Shown: positions 1-7,237, counted from the stretch's first letter. The stretch is DNA of 13,709 nucleotides from Chryseosolibacter sp044507115 (GCA_044507115.1 JBIQJZ010000096.1:1-13709), one strand, 5' to 3'. Translations and numbers: made by a program. The notes: generated by a model not told the origin, from the letters alone.

Positions 1-1591
1 ATCGAGACTCGTTTCTTCGGGAGGTGCGGGGCAATCCTGAGGCGGACATTGTGGTAATTGGAGGCGGGGCCACGGGGCTTGGCGTTGCGACAGACGCTGC
101 GAGCAGGGGGTTCCGGACAATCCTGGTGGAGCAATCGGATTTTGCGAAGGGTACTTCCAGTCGCAGTACCAAGCTCATCCACGGTGGCGTTCGCTATCTT
201 GGGCAGGGAGATGTGCGGCTTGTGTTTGAGGCTCTCTATGAGCGGGGTCTGCTATTAAAGAACGCTCCCCATGTCGTAAGTCTTCAGCCGTTTGTTATTC
301 CCAACTATTCATGGTGGAGTGAACTGCTTTTCGGATTTGGATTGAAGGTCTACGATTGGATGGCCTGGCGGTACCGCTTTCCGAAGACAAAGCTGATCGG
401 TCGCAAAGACGTGGTCCGACTCTTGCCTAACGTGAGGACGGNNNNNNNNNNGGCCTTAAAGCCGGTGTGTTGTACTATGATGGACAGTTCGACGATGCTC
501 GTCTTGCCATCAATCTCGCCCAAACATGTGCCAGCCACGGCGGCATACTTCTCAACTATGTGCGTGCAACGGAGTTGCTCAAAGACAGTCGCGGCGGTAT
601 CATCGGAGTCAAAGCGGTCGACGGTGAGTCCGGCGTTGAGTATACCATTCGATCACGAGCCGTTGTAAATGCCACCGGAGTTTTTGTCGATGACATACTG
701 AAGATGGACTCGTCGGACCAGCTGCCGCTTGTGCGGCCCAGCCAGGGAGTGCACGTTGTTCTTGACAGCGAGTTTCTCGAAGGAAACCATGCGTTGATGA
801 TCCCGTCTACCGAAGATGGTCGCGTGCTCTTCGCAGTACCCTGGTACGGTCACTTGGTAGTCGGTACAACGGATACGCCATTGGAGAAGCACAGCCTTGA
901 ACCGGTGGCTCTCGAAAACGAAGTTGATTTTATACTTGGGACACTTCGGGGGTATCTCGTCAGGAACCCCCGACGCGAGGACGTGCTGAGCATATTCGCG
1001 GGGCTCAGGCCGCTGGCCGCAGAAGGCAAGCGTCACGGAAAGACGAAGGAGATCTCGCGGAGCCACAAACTCATGACGGCGTCTTCCGGACTTGTCACTA
1101 TTACGGGCGGTAAATGGACCACCTATCGGAGGATGGCGGAAGATACGGTTGACGAATGTATTCGCGTCTCTGGTCTGAAATATGTTCCCTGCACGACTCA
1201 GAACGAACGAATTCATGGCTATGAAAACACTCATTCGGCGAGCGGACATCTTGGGGTTTACGGGAGTGACGCCGAGATGATTCGGACCCTCGCGAACGAG
1301 CGCCCTGAATTCGGACGCCAGTTGCACCCATCATTCCCCCATATTTGGGCCGAGGTGGTTTGGGCAGTCAGGCAGGAGATGGCAAGAACTGTCGAAGACG
1401 TATTGGCCCGCCGGCTGCGGGTACTCTTCCTGAATGCGAGAGCTGCGATAGAGATGGCGCCCGATGTGGCGATGCTGATGTCAGTGGAATTGAACAGGGA
1501 CTACACCTGGCGCGAGGCTCAGGTGAAGGCATTCACAGAAGTTGCACGCTACTACCTGCCGGAGGCATCGAAACAAGAGGTCCACCCGTAA
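1..1591 (+). CDS. glpD: Glycerol-3-phosphate dehydrogenase (FAD), 5' partial, broken by a sequence gap
   Basis: FAD-dependent oxidation of sn-glycerol 3-phosphate to dihydroxyacetone phosphate at the inner membrane, passing electrons to quinone. The N-terminal part shows the FAD dinucleotide-binding motif VVIGGGATGLG (from about base 51) and the family signature GTSSRSTKLIHGGVRYL. After the gap comes GVLYYDGQFDDARLAI, then VNATGVFVD, PWYGHLVVGTTDT and GGKWTTYRRMAEDTV, followed by the C-terminal DAO_C domain (EVVWAVRQEMARTVEDVLARR) to the TAA at 1589-1591. The frame is open from base 3 (RDSFLREVRGNPE) with no stop, so the GTG at 24 is probably internal and the true start lies just outside the window; the two leading bases AT would fit an MN-RDSF start. 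The reading frame shifts across the ten Ns (442-451). Both halves align continuously with the family, so this looks like a gap-length artefact and not a pseudogene. The expected total of about 520 residues is normal for GlpD. It converges with the DeoR gene. Confidence 0.93.
442..451. other. Assembly gap (10 N) inside glpD
   Basis: Ten unknown bases join two glpD pieces that lie in different frames: the upstream codons end at 440 with a single G at 441, and the downstream codons begin at 452 (GGC CTT AAA). To keep one frame the missing length must be 2, 5, 8 and so on. The shortest solution gives NVRT-x-GLKAGVLYYDG, which resembles the family pattern before the GG(V)YYDGQF motif. The value 10 therefore looks like a scaffolding placeholder. 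Confidence 0.95.
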
Positions 1592-1596
1592 CCTTG

Positions 1597-2358
1597 TCAC
1601 ACGATAGTCACCTTGATGCCCATTTCTTCTAGTTTCTTCGCGGTGAAGTCGGATACACCTTTGTCCGTAATGATCTCGTCGATGTCGTCGAACTCACAGA
1701 TCTTTCCAAAACCCCGTCTGCCAAATTTTGTTGAATCGGCCAGGACAATGGTCTTTTGCGAAATGCGTATCATTTCCCGGTTGAGGTGTGCCTCCATAAC
1801 ATTCGCGGTGGTCAGCCCATAGTCGAGATCGATGCCGTCCACGCCGAGGAACAGTTTGCTGCAGGAGAAGTCCGCGAGAATGTTTTTGGCGTAGGGTCCA
1901 GTCACGGATGAAGAGCTCTTTCGCAAGAGTCCGCCGAGTTGCAGCACATCGGTGTCGGGATGGTGAATGAGTTCGAGGGCTACGTTGAGCGCCGACGTAA
2001 TCACCGTAAGGTTTTTTCCGGGTTGTATGTTTCGGGCCAGCGCCTGAACGGTCGTCCCGGAAGCGATGAGGATCGAATCGTTGGGTTCCACGAGTTTTGC
2101 GGCCGCGGCGCCGATCCGCATCTTTTCGGATAGATGGATTTTCTCCTTTTCATTGACAGGCCGCTCGATGGTATATGGGTTCGTCAGCGTCGCGCCACCG
2201 TGGGTCCGGAAAAGTAATCCCTTGTCTTCCAGAAACTTGAGGTCTTTTCGGATCGTCACCGAAGATACTTTCAACTCCTCGCAGAGGGTCAGTACTTTAA
2301 CCTGGCCTTCCTGGTTGATCCTGTTGATAATGAACTGATGTCGCTCGATGGTTGTCAT
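1597..2358 (-). CDS. DeoR/GlpR-family transcriptional regulator
   Basis: A 253-residue cytoplasmic regulator of normal family length. The N-terminal winged helix-turn-helix occupies about residues 1-56 (recognition region VSSVTIRKDLKFLEDKGLL, followed by the DeoR hallmark RTHGGA at 51-56). The C-terminal DeoRC sensor domain has IASGTT (98-103), VITSALN, GVDGI (172-176), EAHLNREMI and ADSTKFG (207-213). This domain binds a sugar phosphate or related phosphate ester, and ligand binding usually relieves repression. The start is the ATG at 2356-2358. No Shine-Dalgarno is present, as is usual in Bacteroidota. The gene is tail-to-tail with glpD (5 bp between stops, no room for a separate terminator) and divergent from the Nramp-like / M20 / HAD cluster. 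Glycerol 3-phosphate is an obvious candidate ligand because of glpD, but the divergent cluster is an equally likely target. Tandem TTTTCG repeats just upstream of its start are a possible operator. Confidence 0.92.
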   Translation of the reverse strand: MTTIERHQFIINRINQEGQVKVLTLCEELKVSSVTIRKDLKFLEDKGLLFRTHGGATLTNPYTIERPVNEKEKIHLSEKMRIGAAAAKLVEPNDSILIASGTTVQALARNIQPGKNLTVITSALNVALELIHHPDTDVLQLGGLLRKSSSSVTGPYAKNILADFSCSKLFLGVDGIDLDYGLTTANVMEAHLNREMIRISQKTIVLADSTKFGRRGFGKICEFDDIDEIITDKGVSDFTAKKLEEMGIKVTIV

Positions 2359-2392
2359 GACGTGGATTGTGATTCAATATGGCAAGGATCGC

Positions 2393-2404
2393 CGAAAACG
2401 AAAA
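2393..2404 (-). promoter_or_regulatory. Tandem TTTTCG repeat, candidate DeoR-family operator
   Basis: The minus strand reads TTTTCGTTTTCG here, two exact 6-bp repeats 35 bp upstream of the DeoR start codon. Several DeoR-family proteins (for example AgaR and GlpR types) are known to bind short direct repeats of TTTC/TTCG character, so autoregulation is plausible. Single copies of TTTTCG also occur on the plus strand at 2571-2576 and 2597-2602, ahead of the divergent gene. Short repeats like this can occur by chance. Confidence 0.35.
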
Positions 2405-2466
2405 CATTGTAGTCATGTTCACGAACACGCTGCGTGGGGGCTTGTGAAAATTCTCGCGGGGAGACC

Positions 2467-2497
2467 GTTGCATCCAGCCGATTTCTTTATATCTTCG
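2467..2497 (+). promoter_or_regulatory. Candidate Bacteroidota-type promoter ahead of the Nramp-like gene
   Basis: GTTG at 2467-2470 and TATCTTCG at 2490-2497 are separated by 19 bp. This matches the Bacteroidota consensus TTTG (-33) and TAnnTTTG (-7) with one mismatch in each element. The predicted transcript would begin near 2504, directly before a long stem-loop and an intrinsic terminator. The call rests on pattern only. Confidence 0.4.
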
Positions 2498-2504
2498 AAA
2501 GCCT

Positions 2505-2538
2505 TTTTGAAGTTTTAAGAGAGGGTCTTTCTTCAAAA
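2505..2538 (+). promoter_or_regulatory. Leader stem-loop preceding a terminator (possible attenuator or small RNA)
   Basis: TTTTGAAG (2505-2512) pairs perfectly with CTTCAAAA (2531-2538). Inside, AAGA (2517-2520) pairs with TCTT (2526-2529) around a GAGGG loop. An alternative six-base pairing of TCTTTC (2526-2531) with GAAAGA (2554-2559) would open both this stem and the 5' arm of the following terminator, a layout seen in attenuators. It does not match any riboswitch class I recognise, and could equally be the body of a short RNA of roughly 70 nt. Confidence 0.4.
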
Positions 2539-2547
2539 TTGGTATTA

Positions 2548-2574
2548 AACCCCGAAAGAAGTTCGGGGTTTTTT
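2548..2574 (+). terminator. Strong intrinsic terminator inside the leader of the Nramp-like gene
   Basis: AACCCCGAA (2548-2556) and TTCGGGGTT (2562-2570) form a perfect 9-bp stem around an AGAAG loop, followed by a T-run ending at 2574. The orientation is plus strand. It lies 78 bp before the Nramp-like start and downstream of the candidate promoter at 2467-2497. The nearest upstream gene on this strand, glpD, ends about 950 bp earlier and is followed by an opposing gene, so this is not simply the end of a protein gene in the window. Confidence 0.8.
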
Positions 2575-2652
2575 CGTGTACATCGACCAATAAATATTTT
2601 CGCTATCGGAATATAGGTTCGCAGATAATCCTCTGATTTTAATCTGAATACG

Positions 2653-3906
2653 TTGAAAGGAACTGATCGCAATGCGGGAGCCTCTCCGCTTTCCGCACCC
2701 CCCCTCATACAAAAATTGAAAGCCTCCCTGGGGGTTCTGGGACCCGGGCTCATTACCGCGGCGCTTGTCTTCGGGCCGAGCAAAGTCACGATCACCTCGA
2801 AGCTTGGGGCCGACTACGGCTTCGACCTGCTTTGGATCGTGGTGGTGGCCATTTTTTTTATGGTGGTATTTACGGCAATGGCGGCACGGATAGGAATGGC
2901 TTCAGATGTCTCCTTTCTGACACTGATCCGCCGCAAGTGGGGACGTCCCGCAGCCGTGGCGTCAGGGGTGGGGGTTTTCCTTGTCTGCGCTTCTTTTCAG
3001 GCGGGGAACTCCATTGGAATTGGCATTTCGATCGCGGAGCTATTCAAATCTTCGCCAGGTCCCTGGATATTTGCCTTCAATATCTTCGGAATCTGCCTGT
3101 TATTCTTCCGGTCATTTTACAAAACCCTTGAGCGGATTATGATAGCCTTGATTATCCTGATGCTTGCTGCGTTCCTTGTGACATTGTTCTTGTCAAAGCC
3201 GCCGATCATACAAGTAGCCGGGGGGTTAGTGCCTCAGATACCAGCCGGATCATTTGCGCTAATTATTGCATTCATGGCCTCCTGCTTTTCGGTAGTCGGC
3301 GCGAGTTACCAATCTTATCTCATGCAAGAGCGACGGAAGATCCGTCCGCTTGAGAAACAATCTGGTCGTGACAGTTTTCCGGGTATCCTGATCCTCGGCG
3401 TAATGAGTGCGATCGTGCTGGTCTGCGCGGCTACTGTTCTTCATCCGCAGGGATTAAAAGTTAACAGCGGCTCCGATATGGCGAAAGTGCTCGAGCCGTT
3501 GTTCGGAAATTATGCCTCAGCTTTCTTTTTGATAGGACTGTTTGGCGCGGCCTTCTCTTCACTGATTGGGAACGCTTCGCTCGGAGGAACGTTAATGGCC
3601 GACGCGCTTGGCTTTGGAAGTAGTTTTAATTCGACGATCGTAAGAGTGTTGATTGCACTCGTGATGTGTATTGGTGCTACGGTAGCGGTGGTATTCGGAA
3701 ATTTGCCGATCGAGCTAATGATCTTCGCGCAAAGCATTACCATCTTCGTGGTTCCATTTATCGGCATCGCACTTTACCTGATCGCGAACGATAAAGTGAT
3801 CATGAAGGACATGGTTAATAAACCATCAACAAAAGTTGTTGGTGCGCTTGGCCTTCTTATCCTGATTGGACTAGCGATCTGGAACGTACGCTCGTTGTTT
3901 TTCTGA
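2653..3906 (+). CDS. Nramp-family-like membrane transporter lacking canonical metal-site motifs
   Basis: A 417-residue hydrophobic inner-membrane protein with about 11 predicted helices and the Nramp (LeuT-like) sequence layout. TM1 has GPGLITAALVFGPSKVTITSKLGADYG, where the usual metal-binding DPGN is GPSK (41-44), so the conserved Asp and Asn are Gly and Lys. TM6 has VVGASYQSYLMQER, where the usual MPHN aligns with ASYQ (217-220), losing the metal-binding Met. Canonical Mn/Fe transport is therefore unlikely; the substrate may be organic or another ion (inference). The start is TTG at 2653: an in-frame TAA at 2626-2628 closes the frame upstream and no ATG or GTG lies between it and TM1. It is the first gene of a + strand cluster, 51 bp before the M20 gene. 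It is preceded by a stem-loop and terminator that may attenuate it, and is divergent from the DeoR regulator. Fold assignment is fairly sure; function is open. Confidence 0.8.
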   Translation: MKGTDRNAGASPLSAPPLIQKLKASLGVLGPGLITAALVFGPSKVTITSKLGADYGFDLLWIVVVAIFFMVVFTAMAARIGMASDVSFLTLIRRKWGRPAAVASGVGVFLVCASFQAGNSIGIGISIAELFKSSPGPWIFAFNIFGICLLFFRSFYKTLERIMIALIILMLAAFLVTLFLSKPPIIQVAGGLVPQIPAGSFALIIAFMASCFSVVGASYQSYLMQERRKIRPLEKQSGRDSFPGILILGVMSAIVLVCAATVLHPQGLKVNSGSDMAKVLEPLFGNYASAFFLIGLFGAAFSSLIGNASLGGTLMADALGFGSSFNSTIVRVLIALVMCIGATVAVVFGNLPIELMIFAQSITIFVVPFIGIALYLIANDKVIMKDMVNKPSTKVVGALGLLILIGLAIWNVRSLFF

Positions 3907-3957
3907 GGGCGTTCATGCCGTACTAGTCTCATGACCTTGTAACTTTACGCACTGACT

Positions 3958-5139
3958 ATGATTGATGCGATAAGAACTCTTTCGTCCAGCATCCACAGCG
4001 ACGTAGTGGCCGCTCGCCGGCACTTGCATGCACATCCGGAGTTATCGTTCCAGGAATATGAAACGTCCGCGTTTGTCAAGAAGAATCTCGATGAAGCGGG
4101 TGTCGCGTGGTCGACAGTAGCCGGCACTGGGGTGCTAGCGACGATTTCGGGAAAGCGGCCGTCAGATAAAGTCATCGCGTTGCGTGCGGACATGGATGCG
4201 TTGCCTATTCACGAGCAGAACAACGTGCCGTACGCGTCGAAGCATGCCAATGTCATGCATGCCTGCGGTCACGATTTTCACACCTCTTCGTTACTCGGTA
4301 CTGTCCGAATACTTCAGGAGCTGCGCAACGATTTCGGAGGTACGATCAAATTCCTGTTCCAGCCTGGGGAAGAAGTGCTACCGGGGGGTGCGACGCACAT
4401 GATACGCGACGGTGTGCTGAAAAATCCTGCCGTAAGTGCGGTTATCGGCCAACATGTGATGCCGCAGATTCCGATTGGGAAGATCGGCATCCGGAAGGGT
4501 AAGTACATGGCATCGATGGACTCGCTTTTTGTGAAGATTACCGGGAGAGGAGGACATGGCGCGCAGCCTCATCTCAATGTTGACCCGGTGGTGATAGCCG
4601 CACACGTTATCGTCGCCTTGCAGCAGATCGTCAGTCGCATGGCGCGACCAGATGATCCCACTGTCCTGTCGTTCGGGAAGGTGATCGCAGACGGCGCCAT
4701 CAACGTTATTCCCAACGAGGTGACAATGGAGGGAACCTTTCGTGCAATGAACGAGGTGTGGAGAGACGAAGCACACAAACGCATGACGAAGATGGCGGTC
4801 GAAATCTCGGAGAGCATGGGCGCGAAGTGCGAGTTCAGAGTCGAACGCGGGTACCCGGCGCTTATCAACGATGATGAACTTACCGACGACGTCGAGCGAT
4901 ATGCAATCGATTTCCTGGGAAAAGAGAATGTAATCGACGACGGAATTCTTATGGCATCCGAAGACTTCGCCTACTACTCGCAAACCGTCAGTTCCTGTTT
5001 CTACTTTTGCGGAGTGGGTAATAAGTCGAAGGGAATCGATTCATCTTTACATACACCTACATTCGACGTCGACGAAGACGCTTTGGCAACGTCTACGGGG
5101 CTAATGGCTTACATCGCGTTGAAGAGACTCGGGAATTAG
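3958..5139 (+). CDS. M20D-family amidohydrolase (N-acyl-amino-acid / hippurate hydrolase type)
   Basis: A 393-residue cytosolic metallohydrolase that cleaves an amide bond of N-acylated amino acids or related conjugates. The dinuclear metal site is complete for subfamily M20D (HipO, IAA-amino acid hydrolase, YxeP type): HACGHDFH gives C103 and H105, QPGEE gives E139 beside the catalytic E138, H166 in IGQHVMP, and H365 in SSLHTPTF. The lid/dimerisation domain begins near 185 and includes GRGGHGAQPH (197-205). The opening AARRHLHAHPELSFQEYET and the RADMDALPI segment are typical of the family. There is no signal peptide. It starts with ATG, 51 bp after the Nramp-like gene and 20 bp before the HAD gene, so the three are probably co-transcribed. 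This suggests the transporter brings in an acylated or amide-linked compound (inference). Exact substrate is unknown, because M20D members act on very different conjugates. Confidence 0.9.
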   Translation: MIDAIRTLSSSIHSDVVAARRHLHAHPELSFQEYETSAFVKKNLDEAGVAWSTVAGTGVLATISGKRPSDKVIALRADMDALPIHEQNNVPYASKHANVMHACGHDFHTSSLLGTVRILQELRNDFGGTIKFLFQPGEEVLPGGATHMIRDGVLKNPAVSAVIGQHVMPQIPIGKIGIRKGKYMASMDSLFVKITGRGGHGAQPHLNVDPVVIAAHVIVALQQIVSRMARPDDPTVLSFGKVIADGAINVIPNEVTMEGTFRAMNEVWRDEAHKRMTKMAVEISESMGAKCEFRVERGYPALINDDELTDDVERYAIDFLGKENVIDDGILMASEDFAYYSQTVSSCFYFCGVGNKSKGIDSSLHTPTFDVDEDALATSTGLMAYIALKRLGN

Positions 5140-5159
5140 GATCACTCCGACGCGTTCGA

Positions 5160-5969
5160 GTGGAGGAAATTCCTATATTGGCAGCAAAACGTATTTGTAT
5201 GGCTCAAGGATTTCTTATCGACATGGACGGCGTGATCTACGGCGGGGATATTATGATTCCCGGTGCGGACGAGTTTGTCGCGAGGCTGCTGAAAGAAAAC
5301 ATACCGTTTACATTCATGACCAACAACAGCCAGCGTACCCCGCTGGAGGTAGTTAGGAAATTGAGAAAGCTTGGTATCGAGGTAACGGAGAAGCATGTCT
5401 ATACTAGCGCGATGGCTACGGGTAAGTTTATCGCCAGTCAGCGCCCGAATGGCTCTTGCTATGTGCTGGGGGAGGGTGGTTTGCTGACCAGTCTCCACGA
5501 CCACGGGCTGACGCTTGTTGAGACGGATCCTGATTTTGTGGTTCTCGGCGAGGGCCGGAACTTCACGCTGGAGATGGTTCAGAAAGCAGTGGACATGATT
5601 CTCGCTGGTGCCAAGTTTATCACGACTAACCGCGATCCTTCACCGAAGAAAAAAGGATGGAACAATCTCGGCATCGCCGCGACGACGGCGATGATCGAAG
5701 AGGCAACCGGAACAAAGGCATTCGTCGTCGGTAAGCCCGGCCCGGTAATGATGCGATCTGCACGCAAATCCATCGGACTGGAAACGGCGGATACAGTTGT
5801 TATTGGTGATACAATGGAAACCGACATTCGCGGTGGTGTACAAATGGGCTACAAAACCATCCTCGTTTTGTCAGGCGTGTCCACACGCGCGGACCTGTCG
5901 CACTTTGCCTTCAAGGCTGACATGATCGTGGAAAGTATCAAAGACATCCAGTTGCCCCTGAAATGGTGA
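5160..5969 (+). CDS. HAD-IIA family phosphatase (NagD/AraL-like)
   Basis: A 269-residue cytosolic phosphatase of the haloacid dehalogenase superfamily, class IIA (C2 cap). Motif I is FLIDMDGVIYGG with nucleophile D21 and acid/base D23. Motif II is TFMTNNS (T54). Motif III is VVGKPGP (K192). Motif IV is GDTMETD (D217, D222), and the cap lies between about 80 and 180. Relatives dephosphorylate small phosphate esters such as sugar phosphates, nucleotides, phosphoglycolate or glycerol 3-phosphate. The start is uncertain: GTG at 5160 gives an extra EEIPILAAKRIC segment, while ATG at 5199 gives MAQGFLIDMDG, closer to the usual NagD beginning. I keep GTG because the segment looks like protein, as far as I recall resembles the N-termini of some homologues, and leaves only 20 bp after the M20 stop. 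It is the last gene of the cluster and converges on the LacI gene with 42 bp and no clear terminator. Confidence 0.88.
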   Translation: MEEIPILAAKRICMAQGFLIDMDGVIYGGDIMIPGADEFVARLLKENIPFTFMTNNSQRTPLEVVRKLRKLGIEVTEKHVYTSAMATGKFIASQRPNGSCYVLGEGGLLTSLHDHGLTLVETDPDFVVLGEGRNFTLEMVQKAVDMILAGAKFITTNRDPSPKKKGWNNLGIAATTAMIEEATGTKAFVVGKPGPVMMRSARKSIGLETADTVVIGDTMETDIRGGVQMGYKTILVLSGVSTRADLSHFAFKADMIVESIKDIQLPLKW

Positions 5970-6011
5970 AGGTACTGACCTTTGCCAGTCTATGGCCCGG
6001 TGCTGAAAATA

Positions 6012-7076
6012 TCAGTGCAACCGCGTATTGAGATACGACTCCAGGTTTTCCTTGCTGATTATCTCCAGCGGAAACAAGAAGGTGGGTGCTGTCTGCTTTT
6101 TGAAAAGCAAGTGATTTGCCAGTTGCCGAATTCCGATGAATCCCTGGCGATTTGAATTCTGATTAATCAGAAAGTCGATAATCCCTGACTTGAGGTACTG
6201 GACATTCTCTTGTAGTAAGTCATAAGCTACCAAGCGGATGCCTTTCTTGCCGTGCTTTTCCAGTAGGCTGGAGACGGTGGAGGCGCCCTTAGAAGTCGTG
6301 ACCAGCAGGCCTTTTAGTTGATCGTCAGCCAGTAGGTCGTTGAGTTCTTTCTCGATGGTTGGCTGGTGTGTATAGTTGAGATCCACACTTTTTACTGTAA
6401 AACCTGATCCGGCTTCTTCCAGGAAGTAGTCTTTAAAGCCCTTTTCCTTTTCATACAAGTGGACGGAATTGTGGACATCGTCATACACGTGCAGGATTGC
6501 GAAGGTCCCGGGTTCCCCGTCATTTTTGAGCAATAGTTCTGCCCCGAGGCGTCCGCTTTGGTAGAGATCCTGTCCGATAAAACTCAAAGGCTCTGCATCG
6601 GGGACATTATTATTGAACAGCACGAACGGCACTTTTTGATTCTTGCATTCCTGAAAGAAGCGGGTAGCCTCCTGGTTGAAGATCGGAGCGATCAGTATGC
6701 CATCGGGTTTTGATTCCAGGGCTTTCCGCGTGCGTTCCTTGAACGACTCCTTATCGTATAGGTCAAAATGGTGGAGTATAACCTGCATTCCGTACTGCGA
6801 CCATTCTTCCAGGGCCTGGCGTATCCCGTCGGCCGACAGTGACCAATACTCATCTTGTTCGGGGTTTGGGACAATCGCTGCGATGCGGAAAGTCTTGTGC
6901 GTTCCGAGGGTTCGCGCCAGGAGGTTGGGTTTGTATCCGGTCTTCTCCAGGATTTCGACAATCTTCTTATAGGATTCGGGAGCGACCTCCCCCCGGTTAT
7001 GGATTACGCGGTCCACAGTACCGACCGATACATTGGCCATTTTGGCGATGTCCTTCAGTCTGATCTTCTTGTTCAT
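6012..7076 (-). CDS. LacI-family transcriptional regulator of the adjacent susCD operon
   Basis: A 354-residue regulator. The N-terminal LacI helix-turn-helix reads IRLKDIAKMANVSVGTVDRVIHNRG (5-29), followed by GYKPNLLARTL (47-57), the hinge helix that inserts into the operator minor groove. The rest is a periplasmic-binding-protein-like sensor domain (RIAAIVPNPEQDEYWSLSADGI, PDGILIAPIF, VPFVLFNNNVP, GLLVTTSKG, RLVAYDLL, FLINQNSNRQGFIGIRQL) of the kind that binds sugars or other small ligands. The GTVDRV variant in place of VSRV is common in Bacteroidota members. The start is the ATG at 7074-7076; a frame extending to 7145 adds 23 residues that are not part of the LacI fold. The gene is divergent from susC across 258 bp containing a large inverted repeat, the usual arrangement for a local regulator of nutrient uptake. 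Whether it activates or represses is not shown by sequence. Confidence 0.93.
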   Translation of the reverse strand: MNKKIRLKDIAKMANVSVGTVDRVIHNRGEVAPESYKKIVEILEKTGYKPNLLARTLGTHKTFRIAAIVPNPEQDEYWSLSADGIRQALEEWSQYGMQVILHHFDLYDKESFKERTRKALESKPDGILIAPIFNQEATRFFQECKNQKVPFVLFNNNVPDAEPLSFIGQDLYQSGRLGAELLLKNDGEPGTFAILHVYDDVHNSVHLYEKEKGFKDYFLEEAGSGFTVKSVDLNYTHQPTIEKELNDLLADDQLKGLLVTTSKGASTVSSLLEKHGKKGIRLVAYDLLQENVQYLKSGIIDFLINQNSNRQGFIGIRQLANHLLFKKQTAPTFLFPLEIISKENLESYLNTRLH

Positions 7077-7185
7077 CGTGGTACAGAATTTTTCAAAAAT
7101 TAAACAACCGGCAAAGACACGGATAACGCTGGTAAAAAGCCACATTTTGCCGAGAAAAATACCGGAAAACGGGTTAGTACCAGGT

Positions 7186-7226
7186 TTTCGTTACCGCACA
7201 CGAGCACGCCGTGTGCGGTAACGAAA
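7186..7226. repeat. 17-bp-arm inverted repeat between the LacI gene and susC, probable regulator site
   Basis: Arms 7186-7202 (TTTCGTTACCGCACACG) and 7210-7226 (CGTGTGCGGTAACGAAA) are perfect reverse complements around a 7-base spacer, AGCACGC. It lies almost midway between the LacI start (7076) and the susC start (7335), and 11 bp upstream of the -33 element of the susC promoter. It is longer than a typical single LacI operator, so it could hold two dimers, another regulator, or extrude as a cruciform. Confidence 0.7.
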
Positions 7227-7237
7227 GTAGTTTTTTC

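Noticed and set aside
653..1327. Long minus-strand open frame opposite glpD (224 codons)
   Set aside because: It lies wholly inside the well-supported glpD coding region and its translation shows no recognisable domain.
2434..2616. Possible 60-residue peptide gene in the leader before the Nramp-like gene
   Set aside because: It runs straight through the stem-loop and terminator and its composition is not protein-like; the RNA structures explain the region better.
2359..2652. tRNA or known riboswitch in the divergent intergenic region
   Set aside because: No cloverleaf or T-loop consensus and no riboswitch core that I can recognise; only the hairpin and terminator described are supported.
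4378..4983. Minus-strand open frame of 201 codons opposite the M20D gene
   Set aside because: Shadow of a gene with complete active-site motifs; its translation looks non-native and has no promoter or partner.
5970..6011. Shared terminator between the convergent HAD and LacI genes
   Set aside because: Only 4-bp stems (for example GCCA/TGGC) without a T-run on either strand.
7077..7145. N-terminal extension of the LacI regulator by 23 residues
   Set aside because: The LacI DNA-binding domain begins directly after the ATG at 7076; the extension would occupy the regulatory region and resembles no known domain.
7186..7236. Inverted repeat plus T-run read as an intrinsic terminator
   Set aside because: There is a four-base spacer before the T-run, no plus-strand gene ends upstream, and the T-run forms part of the susC promoter region. 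A regulator site is more likely, although a role in stopping antisense transcription is not excluded.
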